Below, in pieces: positions 37,401 through 46,276 of a stretch of DNA of 64,000 bases. Positions within the stretch are counted from its first letter, which is position 1. Each line of letters starts with the position of its first letter. Below the pieces are notes generated by a model. It did no database searches. It saw only the letters and a list, made by a program, of their open reading frames with translations, and had not been told where the DNA came from. The stretch spans positions 496,001 through 560,000 of the forward strand of contig NZ_NBBJ01000002.1 in NCBI RefSeq assembly GCF_002197665.1, read 5' to 3'. Both the position numbers and the translations under genes were made by a program. The DNA comes from Sphingomonas mucosissima (GTDB lineage Bacteria > Pseudomonadota > Alphaproteobacteria > Sphingomonadales > Sphingomonadaceae).

Positions 37401-40400
37401 GAGCGGGAGCAACCTGACGATAGGCACGGTGGAGAGCCGCGATGCCGCGCTGACCGTATCGAGCGGCGGCGTGCTGACCGCCGGCACCTTGCGTGGCCGC
37501 ACGGGCGTCGTCGCGAGCGGCACGAGCCTAAGTTTGGGCGACGTGGATGGCGGCACGGGCGTCGTTAGGCTCACCGCGACGAGCGACGCCGGGACGGCGC
37601 GCGACGTGACCGGGGCGCAAGGTGTCACGGTGAGCGGGACGGCTTTGTCGCTCGGTACCGTCACTGCGGCGGGCGGCGCCGTGATGCTGAACGCGCTCAC
37701 CGGTGACGTATCGTCGGGGAACCTTGCCGGGGCGCAGGGCGTGGCGGCGAGCGGGGCCGCGTTGCTGCTGGGCGACGTGCAAGCCACTGCTGGTGCGGTG
37801 ACGCTGGACGCGCGCACCGGCGACATTTCGGCGCGGAACCTCACGGGTGCGCAGGGCGTAACCGCGAACGGCGCCGCTTTGCTGCTGGGCAACGTGGAAG
37901 CCGGAGGCGGTGCGGTGACGCTGAACGCGCGCACTGGCGACATCTCGTCCGGGAACCTCATCGGTGCGCGAGGTGTAACGGCGAGCGCGGCGGCCTTGTC
38001 TCTCGGCAACGTCGATGCTGCTTCCGGTGCGGTCGCGTTGACGGCTCGCGCTGGCACGATCTCGGCGGAGACAGTGAACGGCGCACTCGGCGTGACGGGG
38101 AGCGGCGCGGCCTTGTCGCTCGGTAACGTTGATGGCGCAGCGGACGCGGTGTCGCTGGTCGCGACGTCCGGGGATCTGACCGCGGGCGCCATACAGGGCG
38201 GCAGTGTGACCCTGAGCACGCCCGGCGGCGCAATCGACGTGGGAGGAGCATTGTCGGCGCGCAATGGGGCGATCGACGCGCAAGCCGCGGGTGCGATCAC
38301 CGCCAACGGCGGTGTCACTTCGGACGGCGGCGGCGTTCGTCTGGCCTCGGGCGGCGGTGCGATATCGGCGATCGGCGGTGTACAATCTGACGGCGACGTG
38401 ACGCTGTCGGGCACCTCGATTACGCTGGGCGGCGTAAACCAGGCGCGGGGTAGCTATCTCGCGGCCGCGAGCGCCGGCGGTATCAACCGGGAAGGCCAAG
38501 GCGGATCCATCCGAGCCAACAGCGGCGGGGCGGGCGACGGCGGCATTACCTTGTCCGCCACCAGCGGCGCGATCGCGCTGGGTGAGACGCGGCTGGCGGC
38601 AGGCGCAGGCGATGTCGTGCTGGGCACTGATGGCAGCGGGATCGCCGTCGGGGCGGTCGAGGCGGGCAGCCTCACGGCAACCGGCGTCGCCAATGCGGGT
38701 GCGGCGATCCGGACCGCCGACCTTAGCCTTGGCACGGGGTTGACCCTTTCCGCGAATGGCGCCGTGCGAACGGGCGCTATCAGTGTTGCGGACGGCGCTG
38801 TTATTCTCACCAGCCGCGCGAGCGACGTTACGACCGGCGCCATTGGGGCGAACGGAACCGCGACGCTTTCCGGCAACAGCCTCGAGTTCGGCGATGTCGA
38901 GACGACAGGGCTGACTGCAACGGCAACGAGCGGCGGCATCGTGGGTGGCGCGATCAGAACTGCCGGAAACGTCACCCTGAATGCTGTCACGAGCGTCAGA
39001 TCGGGCGTGGTGACATCCGCCACGGGCGATATCGCGATTGCCGGCGCCGGCCCGATCACCATCGGCGGTGTCGAAGCTGGCGGCGCCGCAACGGTCATCG
39101 GCAGCGCGAGCGACGTCGACGTGGTGGTGACGAACGGTGTCCGCTCCGTGAACGCCGCAACTGTGCGATCGGGCGGCGACATCCTAACGCCGTTCGTGAT
39201 CAGCAGCGCCGGTGACCTTACTGTTGCCGCGCCTAATGGCCGGGTCGCCGGCCTGGAGCCCGGTACCGGTGCAGACCTTGCCGCCGGGCCGGGCGGCGCC
39301 TTTTCGTTAACGGTCGGCGCGGATGCCGAACTCGGCACCGTCACGGGTGGCAACATCTCGATCACTGCCACGTCAATCACGGCTGACAGCATAGCGGGCG
39401 GCAGTCAGGCCGTGACGCTACGGGCGACGGCCGGCGACCTCAGCGTTTTCGGGCCGGTGGTAGGTGGCGATATCTCGCTGACGTCGGTTCGCGACACACG
39501 TCTCGGCACGATCGACGCGTCGGGCGTGGTGACGATCGGCGGCGGGCGCAGCCTAGCGTTCGATACCGTTTCGGGCGCTTCGATCGGCGTGACGGGTGGC
39601 ACGGTCAGTGGCACTGCGCTTCGATCGGTGGGTGCGATCGGCATCGGCGCCACCGCAGCGACGTTGAATGCCGTCGAGGCCGGCAGGTTGACCGCCAATG
39701 TCACGGAGACGCTGGCAATCAATGCAACCACAACGACCGGTGACGCGACGCTCACGGCGGGAGGAGCGATGCTGGTCAATACCTTATCGGCTGGTGGCTC
39801 GCTGGCGATCGATGCGGCGGCGGGGCTGACGTTTGATCGGCTTAGCGGCCGTTCAGTTGCGATTGGCGGCGGCGCGATCCGCGGCAATGCTATCAACGCG
39901 GGTGCGGCAGTGACCCTGCGCGGCGTGTCGGCCGAACTAGGCGCAGTGGACGCTGGCACGCTGACGGCTGATGTCACTGAGGCGTCCTCGGTTCAGGCGA
40001 TCACGACGGCCGGCAGCGCGACGCTGACGAGCGGCGGGGAGTTGGCGCTCAACACCGTATCGGCTGGTGGCGCACTGGCGATCGATGCCGCGGCGGGGCT
40101 GACGTTTGATCGGCTTCGCGGTGATTCGGTGGCGGTGGGCGGTGGTGCGATCCGTGGCAATACGATCGATGCGGATGCAGCGATCACGCTTCGCAGTGTG
40201 TCAGCCGAACTGAGTGCGGTGAAAGCCGGCACGCTGACCGCTAATGTCGCCGATGGACTTGCGATTGGCACCACTGCCACAATTGGCGATGCGACGCTGA
40301 CGGCTGGCCGGGATATGGCGCTCAACACCGTGTCGGCTGGGGGCACGCTGGCGATCGATGCCGCGGCGGGGCTGACATTCGATCGGCTGGCGGGCAATGC

Positions 40401-43179
40401 GGTAACCGTTGGCGGCAGGACGATCCGCGGCAACGCAATCGATGCGAATTCGTCGGTGACGATCGCGGGAACGACCGTCGATCTGGGTGCAGTGAATGCG
40501 GACAGCTTCGTGGGCGATGTTGCCGATGCGCTCTCGCTGGGTACGGTCATGACGCGCGGTGACGCAACATTGTCCGCTGGCGGGGCAATGACTTTCAACA
40601 TGGTATCGGCTGGCGGCTCGATCATTGCTAGCGGCGGCACAATCCGTGGTAACGCGATGGATGCCGGCGCTTCGGCGGCGCTGCGTGGCGCCACGATCGC
40701 ACTGTCCCGCGTGGATGCGGGCATGCTCACCGCCGAGGCTGCTGACGCGCTGTCGATCGGCTCGATCATCACGCGCGGCGATTCGACGCTCGCGGCCGGT
40801 GGGACGATGTCGGTTGATACCGTATCAGCTGCCCGCACGCTGGCGATTGGTGCAACAGCCGGTGTGACGTTCGATCGCCTAGCCGCCAATGCGGTGACCG
40901 TCGCCGGTAGCGCCGTTCGCGGTAACGCTATCGCCGCGGATGCGGGGGTGACGGTGCGCGGCGCGACCATCGATCTCGGGGCGGTAAATGCGGGCGCGGA
41001 TTTCACCGGTACTGGCAGCGGCGCAGTTGCGGTAGGCGCGATCACCACCGGCGGTGATGCGGTGGTCAGTAGCGGTGGCGCCGCCACAATCGGGAACGTT
41101 TCCGCGGCGCGGGCCTATCGCGTGACGGGCGGCGCCGTGACGCTCGGCGGGGTGCAGCAGGCGACCGGCGAGGTGCGCATCGTTACAACGGGCGGCGCTG
41201 TTCAGGGCGCGGAGCTGAGCCTCACAAGCGGCGCGGCGATGGTGCTGGAAGGCGCAGGCGGGGTGAACCTCGGCGGTACGGCGGTACGAGCTGGCGGTGC
41301 GCTGGGACTTCGCGCCGGCAGTGGGAACGCCATCCGGCTCGGCAGTGTCGAAGCCACGTCCGTCGGCGGCTTCAACGGTACTATGATCACCGACCGGCTC
41401 ACGCATGAGGGGTCTTTTGCGGCCGGTGACGTCACTGCCGGCTCGATTGGCGTCACGCTGAATGCCGGCGACCTGGCGCTCGGGCGGGTGAACGGACGCG
41501 GCGCCGTGTCGCTAGTCGCGACCGGATCGGTGCGGACGGGTGATATCGATGCCGCCCGCCTCGACGCTAGGGCGGGCGCCGGGCTGACGCTTGGGACCAC
41601 CAAGGTCGGCGACATGGCGACCCTGGCCGGCACGTCGATCGTAACGCCGCAAGTGACCGCGGGCGCGCTGACGATCACAACCGCCGGTGCGATCAGTGGC
41701 GTTGGCGACGGCGCGGATGGCGGACGGGCAGCGCTGCGCACCACGGCTGGTGACATCGTGCTTGATGCGAACACCGCACGGTTGGGCGAGGTTAACTCGG
41801 CCGGGGCAGCAACACTGCGGGTCGGAACCATCAACGCCGCGGGACGACTGGCCGCGGCCCGGCAGCTGTTGATCGAGGCGCGATTGGCGCTGACGCTGGG
41901 CGAGGCGAGCGCCGGGGGCGACTTGACGCTCAAGGCTACCGATGCGGTTCGCACCGGCGCGCTCACCGCGGCGGGCAAGCTGGCGGTGGAGGGTAGTGCC
42001 ATTACGCTCGGCAGCGCCACGGCAACCGCAGGTATCGCGCTTGACGCTGCGGGCCTGGTGCGCTCGGGTGCATTGACGGGCGGACCATCGGTGACAATCC
42101 GCGGGGCGGACGCCGAGCTTTCCGGCGTGGTGCGGGGCACCAGCGTGCAGTTCGCTACGCGCGACCCGGCGAGCACGGCGCTACGCATTGGTGACGGTAC
42201 GGCCGGTGACGGCTTCCGCCTATCCACAAGCGAGGTTGGCTTTGTCACCGCTGATGCGCTGCAGTTCGACAGCGGCAGCGGCGCGATGGAGATCGGTACA
42301 GTCGCGCTGACCTCAACGAATGCAAAGTCGATCTCCATGCTCTCAAGCGGCGACGTCCTCGTGTCCGGGCAACTGTCGTCGGGTGGGGGCGCACAGGCGA
42401 TCCGCATCGGCGGCAATGCCGGCGATAGCCAAGCTCAGACACTCCACGTTGTCGCGACAAGCGATGCCGGAGGGCGGTTGTATGTCGACGGCGCGGACCT
42501 CGAACTACGCGCAAATCGCATCGCGGTTGGGCTAGCGCCGGGCTTCATCGATACGCTGCAACCCGGCGAAGCCGGGATTGCGCAGGCTGCCGCGTTGATC
42601 GGCAACGCCAATTCCGCACTTTACAATCCGCTGCTCGGCGGCGCGGCCTACGCGCCTGACGCGACGACCACGCTGGCCGCGCGATCGTTGACCGTGCGCT
42701 TCGGTGACTATGCACTGTTCCAGAACAGCGCGATCCCTGGGCAGAATTCGGGCGTGACGCTCGGCAGTGTGGCGGCGCCGACGCAGTCGGCGCTGAGCGT
42801 GTCGAGTTCGGCACCGCCGGCTTCGGCAAGCTTTGCGCTGTTCGGTACGATTAACGGCATCTCGGGAGCGAGCACGGCGCTGCTTGGTGACCCCGTGATC
42901 GAGATCGATCCGACACTGCTGGCGAACAGCCGCATCAACGGGTGCCTCGCGCGGTCGGGCGCAGGGTGCCTCACCACCATCGTGATCCAGCCGACGTTGC
43001 AGGTATTCAACTGGAACAGCGAGGCGGTCTTCGGGATCCGGCAGGACGTCTCTCTGCCGTTCAGCCCGATTATTGGCGCGAACAACGAAGAATTGCTCAG
43101 CGGCCTTCCCGCGCTCGCGCCTGAAGAGCTCCAGAATACACAACCGCCAGCCGACCAGCCGCAGGAGCCAAGGCCTTGA
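34456..43179 (+). CDS. Giant TpsA exoprotein, filamentous-haemagglutinin type
   Basis: About 2907 residues. The start is one of two consecutive GTG codons (34453/34456); AAAGGAAG upstream gives better spacing for the second. A signal peptide (~1-31, ending PVAAQ) precedes a TPS secretion domain (~35-190) with TVIDWRGFNIPEDHTINF and WVMNANGILVGSGANF, a variant of the canonical NPNG motif. The rest is a Gly/Ala/Thr-rich beta-helix, with six 39-residue tandem repeats (37495-38196) and about five 91-residue repeats (39805-41100). A short non-repetitive C-terminus contains the Cys pair C2836/C2846 region and a Pro/Gln-rich tail. It is predicted to be a surface-exposed or secreted adhesin-like filament exported by the upstream TpsB. 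Confidence 0.9.
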   Translation: MSAPLNHRSFRRTLALSTALGGFLALPVAAQTVTLPNQNSIQDVNVSLLGSGPELSLSNNDTRLNVNLRAATTVIDWRGFNIPEDHTINFSNGRIVSGAAAVLNRDVSSNPSQLLGNLTSGRDVSVWVMNANGILVGSGANFSTGSLVLSTLDITPSDFINAGGDFRLRSPAGKEASAITVANGATFTVDGQTRGLVMVAPKIDAHGEFIARGQDVAFVSATDVTLGYRSGSPLTVTINRGTPVSGTGQLIQGKVEGNNALFALATAEAITNSLLKVSAEVTTASAGSRGIVLSAGRTSDMPGVTLGNDTATTGAPVGIAIDGLLRTEGTNGRVAIGATGAVTVNGAVATNTDVMIAAAGALGITGQIGAVDDVRLSANGISFGSATSTSTDPTTVRAGDQLRLTSTDGNIGAVGPLTLQSGATGNDGLVIETRGTVGGDILLGSESRLDAGGDRNGGVTVRLRDAANSVKLGNVSARALRSAVGTGGTGNGLRSSAAVSLGDVNLREALVIEAGGLSGGALASDRNINLRSSGAISVTGLDARDGSATARAAGVIAATGTVRATGGQSDAVIDTTASISLASISAGRDVIVGGSSVADDVTVTGNVAAGRTYQIDANQVTLGGADPVIQMARNGVRITSGSGGIIGLSGLTLAADVSGSATGMTLAIDPTRITNGGTINFDADSRLFGGPDRTSDIRIRSADGASIVRLGDVSARGLLGASGTADFSTGLTRTGALETGKIVLRRDLRLSASNITTGDLSTNSAIVLSSAGAMTTGSLAAGTTVSGNALGTLAVNGDVIGNQDVTLTGGTINFAGTALQSGGSIDVLARSGSITGAVPLAITSTSSDASDFIRLGAAGPGGIALAAGSAITGGANRAIGVRIFTAGDAPLALGDVTARSLGTLAAIDASPLGAAGAFRSQGSLSFGRLNLVQGFTAESVAGDLTVAAISVTGDGQGIDLRAGAGTLFVQTDMNASGAITLMSGSNLTIGTVESRDAALTVSSGGVLTAGTLRGRTGVVASGTSLSLGDVDGGTGVVRLTATSDAGTARDVTGAQGVTVSGTALSLGTVTAAGGAVMLNALTGDVSSGNLAGAQGVAASGAALLLGDVQATAGAVTLDARTGDISARNLTGAQGVTANGAALLLGNVEAGGGAVTLNARTGDISSGNLIGARGVTASAAALSLGNVDAASGAVALTARAGTISAETVNGALGVTGSGAALSLGNVDGAADAVSLVATSGDLTAGAIQGGSVTLSTPGGAIDVGGALSARNGAIDAQAAGAITANGGVTSDGGGVRLASGGGAISAIGGVQSDGDVTLSGTSITLGGVNQARGSYLAAASAGGINREGQGGSIRANSGGAGDGGITLSATSGAIALGETRLAAGAGDVVLGTDGSGIAVGAVEAGSLTATGVANAGAAIRTADLSLGTGLTLSANGAVRTGAISVADGAVILTSRASDVTTGAIGANGTATLSGNSLEFGDVETTGLTATATSGGIVGGAIRTAGNVTLNAVTSVRSGVVTSATGDIAIAGAGPITIGGVEAGGAATVIGSASDVDVVVTNGVRSVNAATVRSGGDILTPFVISSAGDLTVAAPNGRVAGLEPGTGADLAAGPGGAFSLTVGADAELGTVTGGNISITATSITADSIAGGSQAVTLRATAGDLSVFGPVVGGDISLTSVRDTRLGTIDASGVVTIGGGRSLAFDTVSGASIGVTGGTVSGTALRSVGAIGIGATAATLNAVEAGRLTANVTETLAINATTTTGDATLTAGGAMLVNTLSAGGSLAIDAAAGLTFDRLSGRSVAIGGGAIRGNAINAGAAVTLRGVSAELGAVDAGTLTADVTEASSVQAITTAGSATLTSGGELALNTVSAGGALAIDAAAGLTFDRLRGDSVAVGGGAIRGNTIDADAAITLRSVSAELSAVKAGTLTANVADGLAIGTTATIGDATLTAGRDMALNTVSAGGTLAIDAAAGLTFDRLAGNAVTVGGRTIRGNAIDANSSVTIAGTTVDLGAVNADSFVGDVADALSLGTVMTRGDATLSAGGAMTFNMVSAGGSIIASGGTIRGNAMDAGASAALRGATIALSRVDAGMLTAEAADALSIGSIITRGDSTLAAGGTMSVDTVSAARTLAIGATAGVTFDRLAANAVTVAGSAVRGNAIAADAGVTVRGATIDLGAVNAGADFTGTGSGAVAVGAITTGGDAVVSSGGAATIGNVSAARAYRVTGGAVTLGGVQQATGEVRIVTTGGAVQGAELSLTSGAAMVLEGAGGVNLGGTAVRAGGALGLRAGSGNAIRLGSVEATSVGGFNGTMITDRLTHEGSFAAGDVTAGSIGVTLNAGDLALGRVNGRGAVSLVATGSVRTGDIDAARLDARAGAGLTLGTTKVGDMATLAGTSIVTPQVTAGALTITTAGAISGVGDGADGGRAALRTTAGDIVLDANTARLGEVNSAGAATLRVGTINAAGRLAAARQLLIEARLALTLGEASAGGDLTLKATDAVRTGALTAAGKLAVEGSAITLGSATATAGIALDAAGLVRSGALTGGPSVTIRGADAELSGVVRGTSVQFATRDPASTALRIGDGTAGDGFRLSTSEVGFVTADALQFDSGSGAMEIGTVALTSTNAKSISMLSSGDVLVSGQLSSGGGAQAIRIGGNAGDSQAQTLHVVATSDAGGRLYVDGADLELRANRIAVGLAPGFIDTLQPGEAGIAQAAALIGNANSALYNPLLGGAAYAPDATTTLAARSLTVRFGDYALFQNSAIPGQNSGVTLGSVAAPTQSALSVSSSAPPASASFALFGTINGISGASTALLGDPVIEIDPTLLANSRINGCLARSGAGCLTTIVIQPTLQVFNWNSEAVFGIRQDVSLPFSPIIGANNEELLSGLPALAPEELQNTQPPADQPQEPRP
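37495..38196 (+). repeat. Six tandem 39-residue repeats in TpsA
   Basis: The unit GxxGVxxSGxxLSLGxVxxxxG recurs at exactly 117-base spacing, starting at 37495, 37612, 37729, 37846, 37963 and 38080. Copies 3-5 are the most alike at the DNA level, suggesting recent duplication or conversion. The reading frame is continuous. Confidence 0.9.
39805..41100 (+). repeat. 91-residue repeats in TpsA, one copy shortened
   Basis: LAIDAAAGLTFDRL recurs at 39805, 40078 and 40351 (273-base spacing, nearly identical DNA) and in diverged form at 40843. The copy starting at 40621 lacks this strand pair and is about 17 residues shorter. Each unit ends with a GNAI-x-A-x(3)-T pattern. Confidence 0.85.
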
Positions 43180-46100
43180 TCCGTACCCGTGTCGCGGCGC
43201 TGCTTGCCGGCGCCGCCACCGCCCTTGCCGGCTGCGTCGCGACTCCGCCGCCGGCGCGGCTCGACAGCTTCAGCCTAGGCAGCAATGCGGCGGGCGAGCG
43301 TTGCTCGGCGGCGCGGGCCTGGAACGATCCGGCGGCGCCGGATGCGTTCTCGCGCGCTTATGCGATCACCTGCTCCAGCGCGACCGCGAGCCGGCCGCTG
43401 GGCAGCGTGCGGGCGGTGAAGCCGGCCGCTATAGCGGCGGTGGATGCGCAATTCGACTGCGGCGCGAAACGCGATGTGACGATCGAGGGACAGCGGGCCA
43501 GTGCGGCGCGCTGCTTCGATCGGCAGACGGGGCTGGACTCCGTGCGGCTGGACCTCGTCCGCGGCGATCGGTTGTACGTCGCCTCGGCGACCCCCGCGCT
43601 GCTGCCGCAGGCGGAAGAGGCGCTGACGATCGCCGCTGGGCTGCGCACGCCGCGGATCGGCGAGACGCGGACGCCCGCGTCGAGCGTGGATCTGGCAGAG
43701 CTGGCGCCGCGCCCGGGCGAGACCGTGCCGGTCGAGCTTGCGGCGGCACCAGCGGGTGCGGCGGAAGCGCTCGCTCAAGGTATCGCGCTTAATCATAAGG
43801 GGCTACACATCGATGCCTCGCGCGTTCTCAACGATGCGATTTCGCGCCTGACGTCGGCTACGGCTGCAGGGCTGCGTGCGGAGCTGGAGCTGGAAGCGGG
43901 TCTTGCGGATTCGAATATCCGCTTCCCCGAAGCGGCGCAGGCGCATTTCAAAGCCGCCCGCGAGACGCTCGATGCGACGCCCACGGCACGCACGTCGTTC
44001 CTAGCGCGCAAGCAGGATACCTATTACGCGCTCGACGCGATCAATCGTGGCGCGTTCTCAGAGGCGCTGGCACTGCTCAACCGGCTTGACAGCAGCGCGG
44101 CCGCAGAAGCGCAGCCGTTGCGCGATCCGGCGACACTGGTGGCGCTCAACCAGCCGGTGACTGGCGGACGCGGCATGCCGGCACTTGCGGATGTGGCGCA
44201 GCTTTCGCGGCTCGTACTCGACGCGCAGGCGCGCTACGCCCGCAGCGTCGCGCTGCTGGGGAGTGGCGATGCGGACGGCGCGACGACGCAGATCGAGGCG
44301 GCGGCGGCCATCTATCGCCCGCTCACCAATGCCCGGCTCGACCAGACGCAGCTCTACTGGTTGGGCGCGCGGATCGCGCGGCAGCAGGGGCGGCTAGCGG
44401 CACGGCGCGGTGATTATCGCGCGGCTGTCGAGCAGCTTGACGTAACCGTGGAAGCGTTGCGGCGGGGCTCGATCGCCAATGCCGGGACCGGCGCGGAGCC
44501 GGCGATCGCCGAGGCGGAGCTTGACCGGGCGGCGGTGTTCGCGCGCAGCGGCGTGCCGCGCGTCGAGGCGCGGGCAGCCTTCAAGAGCGCGGTGGAATCG
44601 CTGATCGCATCCAATTCGACGTCGGCGGGCGGCGCGATTGCGATGGAGGATTACCTCGACTTGCTAGTGAGCGAGAGCGCTACGCCGCAAGCGGACACGT
44701 ACCACCTGTTCTTTCAGGCGGTGCAGGCCAATGGTGAGCCAGCGGTCGCGCGGCAAATCAGCGAGCTGCGCAACGTCGTCACTGCCGATCCGGCGCTCGC
44801 TGTGCTGGTACGCGAACGCGCTGATCTGGAGCGCGAACTCACGCGGCTGCGCTATGCCATTGCCAACAATGAAAGCGGCACGGCCGAGGCATCGGCAGCG
44901 GAACTGGCGGCGGCGCGAGCGGCGGCGGAGCAAAGGCTGGTCGAGGTGGACGCGCGGCTTGCCGCCGATCCGCGCTATCGCACGCTGGACGAAAGCCCCG
45001 CAACCCTCGCCGAAGTTCGCGCCGCGCTGCGGCCGAATGAGACGTTCCTGAAGCTGACGACGCTCAACCGGCGCGTGTACGGCATGGTCGTCACCGCCGA
45101 CCGCACGTTTATCTACAAGGTGGCGGAGAGCGACGCGGCGAAGAAGGCGGTGATGGAGCTGGCCGACCAGCTGCGCGGGTCGATCGACGGCAATCTGGGC
45201 GCGGGCAAGCTTGTCCCGTTCGACGAGGCGCGGGCCTATACGCTGTTCCGCCTGATCGCGGGCCCGGCCTCCGACGTGCTGGCGGCATCAAAGGCGATCG
45301 TCGTCGATCCGTCCGGACCGTTACAGCAATTGCCCGTCGGCGTGCTGGTCACGCGTTATGCGCAGGATCGTGCGCGCAGCGATGCGTTCGACTTTTCGAC
45401 CACTTCGTTCCTTGCCGCGAATGCTGCAATCTCAACGGCGTTGTCGCCGCGCTCGTTCCTGGTGGCGCGCGCGCTGCCCTCGTCGCGCGCGAGCCGGGCG
45501 TTTCTCGGTTTCGGGCAGCATCTGGCCGCCGATCCGGTGGTCGCGCCAGGAGCGGGCGGGATGATCCGGGTCGGCGTCGGATGCACCGTGGCGGCGGACC
45601 GGCTCGGCGGCATCGCACGGATCCTCAAGCCGATCGACGGGCGTGAACTGGCCATTGCGGCCGGGGCGCTGGGCACGAGCGACGCCCAGTTCGTCACCGG
45701 GGCGGCGTTCAGCGACAGCGGGGTTGAGACGCGCGGCGATCTCGATCAATTCGAGGTCGTTCACTTCGCCACGCACGGCCTGGAAGAAGGGATGTGGGGC
45801 TGCGCCAAGTCGCCGCCCGCATTGGTGACGTCGTTCGGCGCACCGGGATCGGACGGGCTGCTCGATTACTCGGAGATCGCGAAGCTGCGGCTTGACGCGA
45901 ACCTCGTCGTCCTATCGGCTTGCGATACCGCCGCGGGCGTGCGCGGCGAGGCGCTGCGGCGTGCCTCGGGTCAGGAGCAGTCGGGGTCCACACTGGAGGG
46001 ACTGGTGCGCGCCTTCCTGACCGCCAATGCACGGTCAGTGTTGGCGACCTATTGGCAGGTGTCGGCAGAACAGGAGAGCGACGAATTCATGCGCGCTTTC

Positions 46101-46274
46101 TACACACAGGGCCGCACCGGATCGATCGGGGAGGCATTGCAATCGGCGCAACGCACGCTGATCGCCAGCCCGCAATATTCGCATCCATTCTACTGGGCGC
46201 CGTACTTCCTCGTCGGTGACAGTGCCAAGCCGATGCTGTCGGCCGGCCGTATGGCGCAGGTAGCGGCTCGCTGA
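43176..46274 (+). CDS. Exported CHAT-domain (caspase-like) lipoprotein with TPR-like region
   Basis: 1032 residues from a TTG at 43176 that overlaps the tpsA stop. MIRTRVAALLAGAATALAGC is a lipoprotein signal (lipobox LAGC), so the protein should be anchored in the periplasm or outer membrane. A Cys-containing N-terminal domain (~25-165) and TPR-like helices (~180-600) precede the CHAT domain (~690-1025). The candidate catalytic dyad is H867 in VVHFATHGLEEG and C916 in VVLSACDTAAG; the later LATYWQVSAEQ is also typical. CHAT proteins are clan CD cysteine peptidases. Its operon with TPS suggests it acts on, or depends on, the exoprotein. Activity is inferred; the motifs are intact. Confidence 0.88.
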   Translation: MIRTRVAALLAGAATALAGCVATPPPARLDSFSLGSNAAGERCSAARAWNDPAAPDAFSRAYAITCSSATASRPLGSVRAVKPAAIAAVDAQFDCGAKRDVTIEGQRASAARCFDRQTGLDSVRLDLVRGDRLYVASATPALLPQAEEALTIAAGLRTPRIGETRTPASSVDLAELAPRPGETVPVELAAAPAGAAEALAQGIALNHKGLHIDASRVLNDAISRLTSATAAGLRAELELEAGLADSNIRFPEAAQAHFKAARETLDATPTARTSFLARKQDTYYALDAINRGAFSEALALLNRLDSSAAAEAQPLRDPATLVALNQPVTGGRGMPALADVAQLSRLVLDAQARYARSVALLGSGDADGATTQIEAAAAIYRPLTNARLDQTQLYWLGARIARQQGRLAARRGDYRAAVEQLDVTVEALRRGSIANAGTGAEPAIAEAELDRAAVFARSGVPRVEARAAFKSAVESLIASNSTSAGGAIAMEDYLDLLVSESATPQADTYHLFFQAVQANGEPAVARQISELRNVVTADPALAVLVRERADLERELTRLRYAIANNESGTAEASAAELAAARAAAEQRLVEVDARLAADPRYRTLDESPATLAEVRAALRPNETFLKLTTLNRRVYGMVVTADRTFIYKVAESDAAKKAVMELADQLRGSIDGNLGAGKLVPFDEARAYTLFRLIAGPASDVLAASKAIVVDPSGPLQQLPVGVLVTRYAQDRARSDAFDFSTTSFLAANAAISTALSPRSFLVARALPSSRASRAFLGFGQHLAADPVVAPGAGGMIRVGVGCTVAADRLGGIARILKPIDGRELAIAAGALGTSDAQFVTGAAFSDSGVETRGDLDQFEVVHFATHGLEEGMWGCAKSPPALVTSFGAPGSDGLLDYSEIAKLRLDANLVVLSACDTAAGVRGEALRRASGQEQSGSTLEGLVRAFLTANARSVLATYWQVSAEQESDEFMRAFYTQGRTGSIGEALQSAQRTLIASPQYSHPFYWAPYFLVGDSAKPMLSAGRMAQVAAR

Positions 46275-46276
46275 GC

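Noticed and set aside
37495..41100. CRISPR-like regular spacing of repeats
   Set aside because: The repeats are in-frame coding units of 117 and 273 bases inside tpsA, with no cas genes or short conserved repeats with unique spacers.
36861..42416. Several long minus-strand frames opposite tpsA (for example 36861-38414, 41202-42416)
   Set aside because: Pro/Ser/Ala-rich shadow translations of the repetitive tpsA frame.
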